Shown: piece by piece, positions 7,446-16,486 of the stretch
Position numbering within the stretch: position 1 is the stretch's first letter
Layout: every line of letters begins with the position of its first letter
Assembly: GCF_024102715.1 (NCBI RefSeq)
Contig: NZ_JAGFJM010000053.1
Coordinates: 1-38,884, forward strand
From: Nitrosomonas communis
GTDB taxonomy: Bacteria; Pseudomonadota; Gammaproteobacteria; Burkholderiales; Nitrosomonadaceae
DNA: 38,884 bases
Reading direction: 5' to 3'
The notes under the pieces: generated by a model
The model's input: only the letters and a program-made list of their open reading frames with translations
Database searches by the model: none
What the model was told of the DNA's origin: nothing
Translations under genes and position numbers: made by a program

Positions 7446-7510
7446 TATTGTTCCTAAAAACAGATAAGTCTATTAAAATGAGAATAACTGTTATTCATAA
7501 TGGAACAATA
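7446..7510. promoter_or_regulatory. Divergent doxX/LysR promoter with nested inverted repeats
   Basis: Between the two divergent genes lies a perfect 15-bp palindrome GAATAACTGTTATTC at 7482-7496. It is nested inside a second pair of arms, TATTGTTCC at 7446-7454 and GGAACAATA at 7502-7510. LysR proteins usually bind such dyads in divergent promoters and both repress themselves and activate the neighbour. I infer this is the operator of the LysR protein encoded at 7511. Confidence 0.65.
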
Positions 7511-8452
7511 ATGTCACCCACTCACATCAACCTTAACGATCTGGCCATATTTGAAGAAGTCATTCGCGCAGGAGGCTTCAGCGCAGCTGCACGTAAACTA
7601 AGCCAGCCAAAAGCATCAGTCAGTCGAGCAGTACAGCGCCTGGAGAATGATTTGACTGTTCGGCTGATACAGCGCACTACGCGTAGCTTACGGCTAACGG
7701 AAGCAGGTGAGTTGCTCTACCTGCAGACCCATACTTCGCTGCAGCAGCTCAGCGATACGCTGTGCCGCATCAAAAATATGCATGAGCAGCCCGAAGGGCG
7801 CTTGAAAATCACCATGCCTATTGAGTTTGGTATGTTTTTTATGGGCAGCCTGATTGCTGATTTCATGCAGCTTTATCCGCAAGTGCATGTGCAAGTGGAA
7901 CTCTCATCGCGCTTGGTCAATTTAATCGAGGAAGGATTTGATCTGGCGCTGCGCATGGGTGTAGGCGCGCTGCAAGATTCGAGCCTGGTGGCCAAGAAGC
8001 TGGGCGAGCTACCGCTCAAGTTTTATGCCAGTCCTTACTATCTGGGCAAGCATGGTCGCCCGGATACTTTGCAGACGCTGACGAAGCATGAAAATATTCT
8101 GTTTCGCCATACCCAGCAGCAAACCATTCAAGTCAACTGTCACGTTGCCAAAAAAGCATCGGGCAGTCGCACTGAAATTCAACTCCATGGCAAGCTGAGC
8201 GTGGATCATTACAGCGTGATGAAAGATGCCGCAGTGGCTGGGGCGGGAATCGCCTTAATGCCGCCGTTTATGTGCCATGCCGAGGTGCTGGCGGGTCAAT
8301 TGGTGCATATCCTGGAACAGCAGGATGTCGACACGGATCAATTGTTTCTAGTTTACCCTACCCGTAAGCATCAACCTGCAGCAGTTAAAGCTCTGATTGA
8401 TTTCATGACACAGCGTCTGTTGTCGCATCCATTGCTGAATCTCTGCCAATGA
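7511..8452 (+). CDS. LysR family transcriptional regulator
   Basis: A 313-residue LysR protein. The N-terminal winged helix-turn-helix (about 5-65) includes LAIFEEVIRAGGFSAAARKL, VSRAVQRLEND and RTTRSLRLTEAG. The effector domain follows, with GRLKITMPIEFG and DLALRMGVGALQDSSLVAKKLG typical of the AaeR/YhjC-like subgroup. I start at 7511 (MSPTHINLNDL) because the family begins a few residues before the first helix. Starts at 7421 or 7478 would place the palindromic operator inside the coding region. It probably controls the divergent doxX-pirin-osmC operon in response to an unknown redox or aromatic signal. Confidence 0.9.
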   Translation: MSPTHINLNDLAIFEEVIRAGGFSAAARKLSQPKASVSRAVQRLENDLTVRLIQRTTRSLRLTEAGELLYLQTHTSLQQLSDTLCRIKNMHEQPEGRLKITMPIEFGMFFMGSLIADFMQLYPQVHVQVELSSRLVNLIEEGFDLALRMGVGALQDSSLVAKKLGELPLKFYASPYYLGKHGRPDTLQTLTKHENILFRHTQQQTIQVNCHVAKKASGSRTEIQLHGKLSVDHYSVMKDAAVAGAGIALMPPFMCHAEVLAGQLVHILEQQDVDTDQLFLVYPTRKHQPAAVKALIDFMTQRLLSHPLLNLCQ

Positions 8453-8477
8453 GGAATCAGCTTTATTGTACCGCTGC

Positions 8478-8945
8478 TCACCTGGATAGCATCTTATACA
8501 CAGCTGCGGCAGAGATACCGAACACACCATGTGCGGTCAACGTAATCCAATCGCGTGTTTCTACAAACCATGGAAAAATGATGGCAAAACCATACACATT
8601 AAGGATAAATAACACCAAACCATATAAAACCCCTATGATCAGCGAAATTTTCAGGTCAAGGCGGTAAATCAGCCTGGATAACACTAGCGCGTAGATGATG
8701 GAAAGGCCAAAGTGGAGCCAGGTTGCCACTAACAACACCAGCCAATCCAGTGTCGCTGGCGGCGGCAGAACTTCCGGTCCCAAAATGATCGCTGCTGCAA
8801 AACGTGCATCCCGGTATAAAATCGAAGGCAGCGCATCCCAGCATACCCACCAGAGCAAGATCTGAGCAACGGTCGAGAATATGCTCGCAGCCACACCTGC
8901 ATACAGTGCGGCAGACCAGAATTTTGATGACTGGGCCGCCATCAT
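8478..8945 (-). CDS. Small four-helix membrane protein of unknown function
   Basis: A 155-residue, very hydrophobic protein with four probable membrane helices: ALYAGVAASIFSTVAQILLW, a segment around DWLVLLVATWLHFGLSIIYA, ISLIIGVLYGLVLFILNVYG, and a last helix DWITLTAHGVFGISAAAVY. No enzymatic motif is visible. It resembles small conserved proteobacterial membrane proteins that I cannot name precisely. It converges on the LysR gene with 25 bp between them and no clear terminator, and lies 42 bp upstream of the end of the RTX gene's territory on the same strand. Confidence 0.75.
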   Translation of the reverse strand: MMAAQSSKFWSAALYAGVAASIFSTVAQILLWWVCWDALPSILYRDARFAAAIILGPEVLPPPATLDWLVLLVATWLHFGLSIIYALVLSRLIYRLDLKISLIIGVLYGLVLFILNVYGFAIIFPWFVETRDWITLTAHGVFGISAAAVYKMLSR

Positions 8946-8987
8946 ATAAAATTAATCAATCGTAGTCCTTTATACTTTCAGCAGCAT

Positions 8988-10091
8988 TCAGCCACTATAT
9001 TCGACGCCGTCCTGACTCAAGCCGACAAGATTGATATTGGTCTCATTCGCACTGCTATTGGCAGCCAGTACCAATAGCTCAGCCTGAGTCATGGTACCAC
9101 CGCTCCCCTGCAGCAAACCGACATAGAAATCTCGCTCCGATGGTGCAGGCAGCGCACCTACTACGTTCTGATAAACAAGATTAACGAAATCGACATTGCT
9201 CGACGAGCCCGCTAGTGAAACGAATAATGGCGTATTGATGATCAACTCGCTGACTTGCAGCATAGACTGACCGCTATCAAATAGCTGTAGCCCGATCGCC
9301 ACGTATTCGGGGATGATATTGGACGTATCGAAGGCTGCACCGATGAGACGCACGGTATTGCCAGCAGCTTGGCCTTGGGCAAGATCAAATGCAAGATTCT
9401 CATCCAGGAACTCGAATCGCTCCACTTCAATCAGTGTATCAGCGCCTTCCAGGCCGGTTACACTGAAGCCGGAAGCAGTGTGATTGATTGTATATTCTGC
9501 ACGATTGCCGCTATAAACTGCGGTATCTGCGCCAGCGCCGCCATCCAGTAAATCGTTACCTGCCAGCCCATTCAAAATGTCATTACCCGCCATCGCCTGA
9601 ATCGTGTCGTCGCCAGCGGTTCCCATGAGATCATCTGCGCTATCAGTGCCTGCAATTGAATTGCTGTGTATGGTTGCAGTCTCACCAGCAAAATTCTTGG
9701 GCGAATTGATGCCAATCGTGCCAGCACGATCAATCGAATGTGTGCCGTCAAGCGGCAACGAGGCGTACGTCACCGTATCGACACCCGCAAAATTGATGGT
9801 CGCACTGCCACTGGTAAACAAAAATCCGTCAGGAACAATGAAATCCGGCGTCACCACACCAAGATTGGCGAAACCTTGTGTAGCGATAAGTACTGTCGTA
9901 TTGGCTGTAAATGTATTGGGCAGATTGCTGGGAAATCTGAAAGCATGGGTTGTGCCATCTTGCGTGACCGAAATGGTCTGATTGATCCAGAATGATTCCC
10001 CATTAAAATCACCGACTGACAATTCGATAAACTGGATAGTGCCAGCAGCATCTGAATAAAGCTCGTTGATGCGGTATAGGTGAAATGACAT
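8988..10091 (-). CDS. RTX-type calcium-binding protein with lamin-tail-like N-terminus and DUF4214-like C-terminus
   Basis: From the ATG at 10091 (AGGAGGG just upstream) the protein has 367 residues and no Sec signal. Residues 1-137 look like a bacterial lamin-tail-type beta domain (INELYSDAAGTIQFIEL ... LPLDGTHSIDRAG ... NSPKNFAG). Residues 147-192 hold a short block of nonapeptide calcium repeats (GTAGDDTIQAMAGNDILNG and following). The C-terminal 80 residues (NLVYQNVVGALPAPSERDFY) resemble the DUF4214 domain of type I secretion substrates and end near NINLVGLSQDG. It is predicted to be secreted by a type I system. No HlyB-type transporter is in the window. The function is unknown; adhesion or surface attachment is a guess. 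Confidence 0.8.
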   Translation of the reverse strand: MSFHLYRINELYSDAAGTIQFIELSVGDFNGESFWINQTISVTQDGTTHAFRFPSNLPNTFTANTTVLIATQGFANLGVVTPDFIVPDGFLFTSGSATINFAGVDTVTYASLPLDGTHSIDRAGTIGINSPKNFAGETATIHSNSIAGTDSADDLMGTAGDDTIQAMAGNDILNGLAGNDLLDGGAGADTAVYSGNRAEYTINHTASGFSVTGLEGADTLIEVERFEFLDENLAFDLAQGQAAGNTVRLIGAAFDTSNIIPEYVAIGLQLFDSGQSMLQVSELIINTPLFVSLAGSSSNVDFVNLVYQNVVGALPAPSERDFYVGLLQGSGGTMTQAELLVLAANSSANETNINLVGLSQDGVEYSG

Positions 10092-10136
10092 AGAACCCTC
10101 CTTACCGATGAAATGAACTGAAATTCTATCGCACAA

Positions 10137-10458
10137 CTTCTAAATAATGATAAAGATCTGATCATAGATGTCCTTTATGAAGCCAAGGCAGAACAGCAAT
10201 CCTTGTTATTGAAAGTTCGTAAGATTTTCCTCTTATTTGGGCAAGCTCCAACTATGACATGATTTAATAAAGCTCCTTCCTGGCGACAAAGTAGTGCTAA
10301 TGCCTCCGGACTGCCCAGTCTTCTGTGTTCACACCCAGCAATGTTGATTTGAGAACAACAATATCCTTGACCATCAGGATCAGCAGGATGTAATGTTCGC
10401 CCTCGATGGATTGCAGCACAACTTTCGATATTCTTGAAAAATAAACTGGAGCATAACC
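10137..10458. other. Intergenic region without a supported gene
   Basis: About 320 bp lie between the divergent RTX and cytochrome genes. A minus-strand reading frame crosses it and the cytochrome start, but it has no ribosome-binding site and no recognisable domain. The segment presumably contains both promoters; I see no strong operator. Confidence 0.5.
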
Positions 10459-10767
10459 ATGAAAAAAATAACCTTATTATTAGCAACTGTTGCATTGACA
10501 GGTTTGATCGGCTGCGCCAAGACCGATAATTACACACCAGCAGCAACCGCCTCTGGCGAAGAAATATTCAGTCTCAACTGCACCAAATGTCATAAACCAA
10601 ATACTGATGGCAGCGTGCTAATGTTGAGCGCTGCAATGGCGAATAAAGACGCTATCATCAAGAAAGTGCAGACAGGCAGCATGTCCATGACTGCCTTTCC
10701 TAATATTACCGGCGAGCCAGCGGATCGTCTGGCGGAATACGTCCTGTCAAACAGCAGAACCAAGTAA
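10459..10767 (+). CDS. Monoheme c-type cytochrome, lipoprotein
   Basis: A 102-residue class I cytochrome c. The N-terminus is a lipoprotein signal (LLLATVALTGLIGC, lipid Cys19), so the mature protein should be anchored to a membrane facing the periplasm. One heme site, CTKCH, is at 41-45; the likely sixth ligand is a Met in GSMSMTAFP around residue 75. The start has GGAG ten bases upstream. It stands alone, with its own terminator, so its redox partner is unknown; small electron carriers are abundant in ammonia oxidisers. Confidence 0.92.
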   Translation: MKKITLLLATVALTGLIGCAKTDNYTPAATASGEEIFSLNCTKCHKPNTDGSVLMLSAAMANKDAIIKKVQTGSMSMTAFPNITGEPADRLAEYVLSNSRTK

Positions 10768-10788
10768 TCTCTTAGCCGAACATCATCA

Positions 10789-10828
10789 ATACCCGTAGCC
10801 CAAGATCGCCACTACGGGTATTTCAATT
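10789..10828 (+). terminator. Intrinsic terminator after the cytochrome gene
   Basis: An 11-bp perfect stem AATACCCGTAG / CTACGGGTATT (10789-10799 and 10812-10822) with a 12-base loop, followed by a short weak T-rich tail. It starts 21 bp after the cytochrome stop. Confidence 0.75.
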
Positions 10829-11122
10829 AGCGTCTTTGTTGGGCTGCATATAAAAATATGCTTCTGTTAGCGTTAATAGAGAGAAATCCATACTTAATCT
10901 GATCAGATTGCTTCATTCAGTCGAGCGCAAGTCTCCGAGTGAATGATTAGTTCAGAAAAAGTAATCAACCGCCGGTTGAACTGCCCAATCTTCTTTCTCA
11001 ATGAGCAGCGAGACTATGCCATAACCCGATGTAATAAAAAAAAACGAGCTTGAAAAATCAAAACACCCCGGTCTTAGCGCAACACTTCAGTAAAGTATGA
11101 TGAAATTTTCTCCGAGGGAAGT
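10829..11122. other. Intergenic region, nothing recognised
   Basis: About 290 bp with frequent stops in all frames, an A9 run near 11036-11044 and no recognisable gene or RNA. It lies between the cytochrome terminator and the tRNA-Lys terminator. Confidence 0.5.
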
Positions 11123-11165
11123 CAGAAAAGAAAAAGGCACTTAATCATATTCTGACTAAGTGCCT
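11123..11165 (-). terminator. Intrinsic terminator of tRNA-Lys
   Basis: Read on the minus strand, a 9-bp perfect stem AGGCACTTA / TAAGTGCCT (11165-11157 and 11143-11135) is followed by TTTTCTTTTC. It begins about 10 bp after the tRNA 3' end, as expected for a single-gene tRNA transcript. Confidence 0.88.
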
Positions 11166-11174
11166 GATTTTATC

Positions 11175-11250
11175 TGGTAGGTCGTGCGCGACTCGAACGC
11201 GCGACCAACGGATTAAAAGTCCGCTGCTCTACCAACTGAGCTAACGACCC
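11175..11250 (-). tRNA. tRNA-Lys (anticodon TTT)
   Basis: The 76-nt minus-strand sequence folds as a full cloverleaf: acceptor arms GGGTCGT and ACGACCT, D arm GCTC/GAGC, anticodon loop CTTTTAA with anticodon TTT, and T arm GCGCG TTCGAGT CGCGC. The 3' CCA is encoded. The first acceptor pair is G1-U72 rather than the G-C usually seen, a small oddity. Confidence 0.97.
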
Positions 11251-11260
11251 AAAGGGCGCT

Positions 11261-11266
11261 ATTATA
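11261..11266 (-). promoter_or_regulatory. -10 element of the tRNA-Lys promoter
   Basis: The minus strand has a perfect TATAAT ten bases before the tRNA 5' end, followed by a GC-rich discriminator (AGCGCCC) as in stringently controlled stable-RNA promoters. The -35 element is weak. Confidence 0.5.
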
Positions 11267-11448
11267 TCAATTCATCCAGCAATATAAAATACTTTATCTC
11301 TCGCAAATGCGAAATAAGGTAAAACAAATGCCAGTTTTTCAGGCAAACACCCATTCTTGCGCCCTATCATCATGCAGCTATTTTTCTAAACCTGTTAAAA
11401 ATTAACTCGTTACAGCCCAATAATCTTGCGAGAAATAAATCATATAGA

Positions 11449-11892
11449 TTATTGTCTATCCGATCCCAACAGACGGATAGCCTCTGAGTTACTCCATGAA
11501 AATACTTTCTCGGCTGCTTCCTGCCAAGGTAACCAGATAAAGCGCAGATGTTCGCGCGTAGCGATGCTAATTGGCGCGATTTTGGGTATCTTTAATCCAA
11601 AAACGTGCTCGGTATTGTGTGTTATCCCTGGTGCGTAGCGCCAGCGCCATTCCTGGAAAATTTCATACTGATTTTGCATATGCCAATCTGTCAGCTCATA
11701 GCATAGCGCATTAAGGCCTGTCTCTTCCTTGACTTCCCTGATCGCAGTTTGCAGCAGTGTTTCATCCTGATCCTGACTGCCTGTGACAGATTGCCAATAG
11801 CCAGGATGATCTGCGCGCTCCAGCAGCAATACCTGCAAATCGTCCGTATGAACGATAACCAGAACAGAAACAGGTTTTTTGTAAGCAGGCAC
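11449..11892 (-). CDS. nudB: Dihydroneopterin triphosphate diphosphatase (Nudix)
   Basis: A 147-residue Nudix hydrolase. The Nudix box is complete at about residues 38-60: GSQDQDETLLQTAIREVKEE followed by TGL, with the metal-binding Glu residues in REVKEE. NudB removes pyrophosphate from dihydroneopterin triphosphate in folate synthesis. The placement just after aspS is the usual proteobacterial context of nudB and the length matches. The start is GTG, 11 bp after the aspS stop, without a clear ribosome-binding site, so translation may be coupled to aspS. Confidence 0.88.
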   Translation of the reverse strand: MPAYKKPVSVLVIVHTDDLQVLLLERADHPGYWQSVTGSQDQDETLLQTAIREVKEETGLNALCYELTDWHMQNQYEIFQEWRWRYAPGITHNTEHVFGLKIPKIAPISIATREHLRFIWLPWQEAAEKVFSWSNSEAIRLLGSDRQ

Positions 11893-11903
11893 TGCTGAAA
11901 AAA

Positions 11904-13694
11904 TTAGTAACCCCAGGAAACAACCTCAGCAGGGTTACGCAGACGAATATGCAGTTCCCGTAATTGCTTTTCTTCAACAATGTTGGGTGCGTGAGTTAAT
12001 AGACATTGCGCGCGCTGTGTTTTTGGGAAAGCAATCACATCACGGATCGAATCGGCCCCTGTCATCATAGCGACAATACGATCAAGACCAAACGCAATCC
12101 CGCCATGCGGCGGTGCGCCATATTGAAGCGCTTTGAGCAGAAAACCAAATTTTTCCCGTGCTTCGTTATCGGAAATATTCAATGCATGGAATACTTTCGA
12201 TTGCACTTCCTGGCGATGTATCCGCACAGATCCCCCTCCAATCTCGGCACCATTTAAGACCATGTCATAGGCCTTGGATAATGCTTTGCCAGGATCGCTC
12301 ACAAGCAGATCCTCGTGACCCTCTGCAGGAGAAGTAAACGGATGATGGAGCGCTTTCCAGCGATTTTCTTCCTCGTCCCACTCAAACATTGGGAAATCAA
12401 CAACCCATAGTGGCCTCCACTCAGAACTGATCAATCCGCGCTCGTGACCGATCTTGACTCGCAATGCGCCTAACGCATCATTGACGATCTTGGCTTTATC
12501 TGCTCCAAAAAATACGAGATCGCCTTCCTGCGCGCCAGTGCGTTCCAAAACAGCTTGCACAACCGTTTCGGGCAGAAATTTCAAGATAGGCGATTGCAGT
12601 CCTTCCATTCCTTTTACCAGGCTGTTGATCTTGATATAGGCTAAGCCTTTTGCCCCATAAATAGCGACAAACTGTGTGTAATCATCGATTTCCTTACGCG
12701 ACAATTCACCGCCTTTCGGAATGCGCAGTGCCGCAACACGCCCCCCAGGTTTCTGGGCAGCGTCACGAAATACCTGAAAGGACACATCCTGCATCAAGTC
12801 AGTCAGTTCAGTGAACACCAACGGTATGCGCAAATCCGGTTTATCAGAACCATACTTAAACATGGCCTCCTCATGACTCAGACGAGGAAATGGCTCGGGC
12901 AAATCAATGCCGATTGCTTCACGAAACAAATTACGAATCATCCCTTCCATCAAACCCATGATCTCATTTTCATTGAGAAAAGAGGTTTCAATGTCAATCT
13001 GAGTGAATTCTGGTTGACGATCCGCTCGCAAATCTTCATCACGAAAGCAACGGGTAATCTGGTAATAACGGTCAAAGCCAGACACCATCAAGAGCTGTTT
13101 GAATAACTGCGGAGATTGAGGAAGCGCAAAGAAATGACCATCATTAACGCGCGATGGCACCAAATAATCTCGCGCACCTTCAGGTGTTGATTTGGTCAGT
13201 ATTGGTGTTTCTACATCGATGAACCCTTGCTGGTCCAGAAATGATCTTACTGCCATAGTAACTTTATGACGCAGGCGCAAGTTTTTTTGCATAATAGGCC
13301 GACGCAAATCTAGATAACGATGCTCCAGACGTATTGCCTCACTCAAATTTTCTTCATCCATCAGAAACGGCGGTGTAAGGGACGGATTGAGGATTTCGAT
13401 CACATCCACCACTACTTCCACTTCACCAGTATAGATGGTTAAATTGACTGTTCCTTCGGGGCGATGACGTACTGTACCAATTACTTTGAGTACATATTCA
13501 TTACGAATTTTTTCTGCAAGCTGGAAAACTGCTGTATTTTCGGGATTACAGACAATCTGAACAATGCCTTCACGATCACGCAAATCGATAAAAATTACGC
13601 CGCCATGATCGCGCCGGCGATGAACCCACCCATATAGCGTAACAGTTTGATTCAGATAGTGAGTATTAATGGCACCGCAATAATTAGTACGCAT
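11904..13694 (-). CDS. aspS: Aspartyl-tRNA synthetase
   Basis: A 596-residue class IIb synthetase of bacterial length. It has the N-terminal OB-fold anticodon-binding domain (1-110), the catalytic core with motif 2 around [19 protein letters not shown], the bacterial GAD insertion in the middle, and motif 3 [13 protein letters not shown] near the end. It charges tRNA-Asp. His30 in [10 protein letters not shown] occupies the position where non-discriminating bacterial enzymes have His, so it may also charge tRNA-Asn for GatCAB; this is inference. There is no good ribosome-binding site at the ATG. The gene sits between fmdB and nudB on one strand. Confidence 0.98.
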   Translation of the reverse strand: MRTNYCGAINTHYLNQTVTLYGWVHRRRDHGGVIFIDLRDREGIVQIVCNPENTAVFQLAEKIRNEYVLKVIGTVRHRPEGTVNLTIYTGEVEVVVDVIEILNPSLTPPFLMDEENLSEAIRLEHRYLDLRRPIMQKNLRLRHKVTMAVRSFLDQQGFIDVETPILTKSTPEGARDYLVPSRVNDGHFFALPQSPQLFKQLLMVSGFDRYYQITRCFRDEDLRADRQPEFTQIDIETSFLNENEIMGLMEGMIRNLFREAIGIDLPEPFPRLSHEEAMFKYGSDKPDLRIPLVFTELTDLMQDVSFQVFRDAAQKPGGRVAALRIPKGGELSRKEIDDYTQFVAIYGAKGLAYIKINSLVKGMEGLQSPILKFLPETVVQAVLERTGAQEGDLVFFGADKAKIVNDALGALRVKIGHERGLISSEWRPLWVVDFPMFEWDEEENRWKALHHPFTSPAEGHEDLLVSDPGKALSKAYDMVLNGAEIGGGSVRIHRQEVQSKVFHALNISDNEAREKFGFLLKALQYGAPPHGGIAFGLDRIVAMMTGADSIRDVIAFPKTQRAQCLLTHAPNIVEEKQLRELHIRLRNPAEVVSWGY

Positions 13695-13727
13695 ATTTTT
13701 ATTGGTTTTAGGTAAAGAATATTAGGT

Positions 13728-13778
13728 GCATCCAGATTTGCTGTCTTCATGAGTGAAAAGGTTCAGCCAACTGGATGC
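13728..13778 (-). other. Possible hairpin in the aspS upstream region
   Basis: An 8-bp perfect inverted repeat, GCATCCAG at 13728-13735 and CTGGATGC at 13771-13778, with a 35-base loop. It lies between the fmdB stop and the aspS start. No T-run follows, so it is not an obvious terminator. Confidence 0.3.
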
Positions 13779-13831
13779 TCGATCAAGCCTTGCCATATCA
13801 ATCAAAGCACTGACGCAGAAACTTTGTCGAA

Positions 13832-14101
13832 TTACTCTGCTGTGATAGTAGGTGGGGCAGCGCTTTCACTCTTGGTTTCTGGTTTGGTTTCTGGTTTAGA
13901 TCTGACTTCCGGCGCCGGCTTATTTTTAAAATCTGTGACATACCAGCCACTTCCCTTTAATTGAAAACCAGCAGCAGAAATCTGTTTAATATAATCACTA
14001 CTTCCGCATTCAGGACAAATTTCAATAGGTGCATCATTCATTTTTTGCAAATGTTCTTTTTCTAAGCCACACGAACGGCAAATATATTCATAAATAGGCA
14101 T
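13832..14101 (-). CDS. FmdB family zinc-ribbon protein
   Basis: An 89-residue protein beginning MPIYEYICRSCG, the FmdB hallmark. Four cysteines form a zinc ribbon (CRSCG and CPECG), followed by GSGWYVTDFKNK and a Pro/Glu/Lys-rich unstructured tail. The ATG at 14101 has GGAG seven bases upstream; a few extra codons further upstream are less likely. The family is putatively regulatory and commonly precedes aspS in betaproteobacteria, often with a DUF502 gene between. Here that gene is absent and a 137-bp gap replaces it. Confidence 0.9.
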   Translation of the reverse strand: MPIYEYICRSCGLEKEHLQKMNDAPIEICPECGSSDYIKQISAAGFQLKGSGWYVTDFKNKPAPEVRSKPETKPETKSESAAPPTITAE

Positions 14102-14290
14102 CATCATCTCCATTAATCTTACAAATGGAAAAAGCGATATTATACTTTAACCATTGCGCTCAATTGTTTTGAAATAAGGAAAACAGCTCTGCTAAACGTA
14201 CTCGCAAAATCCACGGAGAAAATATATAGGCTGTGACTTTTTTTAAAGGCTTCAATCTAAAATTACTTTTAATTTAAATGAAATGCCTGA

Positions 14291-15739
14291 TCAGATCTCT
14301 TTCCTGCCATACTTATCATCAAAGCGCACAATATCATCCTCTCCCAGGTAAGAGCCGGATTGAACCTCGATCATTTCAAGCGGTAAACGGCCTGGATTCT
14401 CCAGACGATGGCGAACACCCAAAGGGATATAGGTCGATTCATTTTCACTGACAAGATAACTGCTATCCTCACGTGTCACCTTTGCCGTGCCACGCACGAC
14501 AACCCAATGTTCAGCACGATGATGATGCATTTGCAATGATAAGGCAGCACCAGGCTTTACCAGGATTCGTTTTACTTGAAAACGTTCCCCTGTGTCCACC
14601 GCATCATACCAGCCCCAGGGACGATAAATTTTCCGGTGTAATAGCACCTCAGCACGCTCACTTAACTTCAATGTATCAACAATTTTCTTGACGTCTTGTG
14701 TTCTATCTTTATGCGCCACCAAAATAGCATCGGCTGTTTCAATCACAGCCAAATCATCAATGCCAACACAAGCCACCAATCGATTCTCGGAAATAACCAG
14801 CGTATTCTGGCACTCATGCAACAACACATCGCCACGCGCCACATTGCCCGCTTCATCTTTCGGCAGCACCTGCCATAGTGAATCCCAAGCGCCAACATCA
14901 GACCACCCTGCAGCAAGCGGGATGACGATGCCAGGAGGCAACATATTACGATTCTCGGTCAGTCGCTCCATGACCGCATAATCAATGGAATCACTCGGGC
15001 ACAACAAAAAAGCCATCTTATTCACATGTAAAAAATCACCATCCACTGAACCTTGATCCCACGCGGCACGACACGCCGCTAAAATATCCGGGTGGCACTG
15101 TTCGATTGCCGACAGCCACACAGAAGCCCGCATCATGAATATCCCACTGTTCCATAAATAAGAGCTATCATCCAGATAAGCTTGTGCAGTGATCAGATCC
15201 GGCTTTTCGACAAAACGGGCGATACGAAAAGCACCGTACTCCTCTAATGCATCTCCTGACTGAATATAACCATAACCTGTTTCCGGTGCATCGGGTGTAA
15301 TACCAAAAGTAACCATGGCTCCTTCCTCAGCAAGCACCATACCTTTGCATACACTTGCCTGGAATACCGGAATATCTACGATGACATGATCAGATGGCAT
15401 CACCAGCAAAATAGGATCTGATCCATCGCGGATTGCGGCCAATGCAGCAAGCGTTAATGCCGGAGCAGTGTTACGCCCAGCGGGCTCCAATAGAATGCTG
15501 CATTCCTTTTCAATTAACCTAAGCTGCTCAGCGATAATAAAACGGTACTCTTCATTACATACAATCATAGGTGCTTGAATACGCACATCCGTCAGACCGT
15601 CCAATCGGCGTACGGTCGCCTGCAATAATGAATCTTTATTAACTAAGGATAACAGCTGCTTAGGGTATCGCTCGCGGGAAAGTGGCCATAAGCGCGTGCC
15701 GGATCCACCGGACAGTACTACAGGAATCAACGCTTGCAT
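14291..15739 (-). CDS. manC: Mannose-1-phosphate guanylyltransferase / mannose-6-phosphate isomerase
   Basis: A 482-residue bifunctional type II enzyme. The N-terminal nucleotidyltransferase has the signature GGSGTRLWPLSRERYPKQ at 11-28 and the sugar-binding FVEKPD near 175. The C-terminal cupin (about 370-480) is the isomerase domain, with the metal-binding cluster QMHHHRAEHWVVV. It turns fructose-6-phosphate into mannose-6-phosphate and mannose-1-phosphate into GDP-mannose for exopolysaccharide or O-antigen. It stands alone here, with no polysaccharide cluster beside it. AlgA or CpsB are equivalent names. There is no strong ribosome-binding site at the ATG. Confidence 0.95.
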   Translation of the reverse strand: MQALIPVVLSGGSGTRLWPLSRERYPKQLLSLVNKDSLLQATVRRLDGLTDVRIQAPMIVCNEEYRFIIAEQLRLIEKECSILLEPAGRNTAPALTLAALAAIRDGSDPILLVMPSDHVIVDIPVFQASVCKGMVLAEEGAMVTFGITPDAPETGYGYIQSGDALEEYGAFRIARFVEKPDLITAQAYLDDSSYLWNSGIFMMRASVWLSAIEQCHPDILAACRAAWDQGSVDGDFLHVNKMAFLLCPSDSIDYAVMERLTENRNMLPPGIVIPLAAGWSDVGAWDSLWQVLPKDEAGNVARGDVLLHECQNTLVISENRLVACVGIDDLAVIETADAILVAHKDRTQDVKKIVDTLKLSERAEVLLHRKIYRPWGWYDAVDTGERFQVKRILVKPGAALSLQMHHHRAEHWVVVRGTAKVTREDSSYLVSENESTYIPLGVRHRLENPGRLPLEMIEVQSGSYLGEDDIVRFDDKYGRKEI

Positions 15740-16486
15740 GTTATTTTTAATTCCGAATTATGAAAGTGATGTCGCATTGACTAATCATTTTGTGGTGCAG
15801 CACAGCCAAGCAGGAACAATCTTTGAGATACAAACACATCGACAATGCGTTCAGCCGCTCTACCACTCTATCAATAAGACTTGCACCCTGTTTACCCCTC
15901 AACACGAAAAATTTCACCCACTTCAGCGATGATTCGTGCAAAATCAGCTCCAATTTTTGTACTAACTCCTTGCTTGCTTCACTGGGCTTACGCACTTAGT
16001 TTTTGAGTACCACTTCTCAATCTTCCCATAAACAGGGCTAATGTATCTTCCCGCATCGCGATACCAATTTTCTAAACTATCACGGACATGGAGGTAAACA
16101 GAAAAAAATCATTGGCAATTCAGCAGCAATTTCCGTTAATGTTTTACATGCCTATGATAGCACTTCCACATCATCTCAATTAAGGGATCAATGCAGTGTA
16201 AGCAGATCATACTATTCGCATGCGGTGCACAGGTTATCTTAAATTCACCTCTCCCAGAAACAGTCACCCCACTCTGCTTTACGCCAGCTTGTTACTCTAG
16301 CAGCCAGTTATCGATCACACTACAACACAGCATGATGGCAGGTTTCATCAGATTTCCCCGCCCAGCACAAATAAGGTGGAAGTCTAAATAATCAAGTATG
16401 TTGGCAGGCTTCTTAATTAAAAAACACTATTCTCGAAAATTTCGCACAAGCTTTGGTTATCTTGCATTCCTCACAAATATGGATAT
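15740..16486. other. Gene-poor region, possible decayed coding sequence
   Basis: About 750 bp without a gene I can support. On the minus strand a GTG-started frame of 82 codons (15747-15995) and an adjoining fragment in another frame just upstream (about 15975-16095) could be remains of a broken gene, but I recognise no domain and find no ribosome-binding site. The right end leads into the bfd promoter. Confidence 0.4.

Noticed and set aside
10175-10546. 123-codon minus-strand frame upstream of and overlapping the cytochrome gene
   Set aside because: It overlaps the start of a clear cytochrome c gene on the other strand, has no ribosome-binding site and no recognisable domain.
13749-13964. 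71-codon plus-strand frame over the end of fmdB
   Set aside because: It is antisense to the real fmdB coding sequence and has no supporting features.
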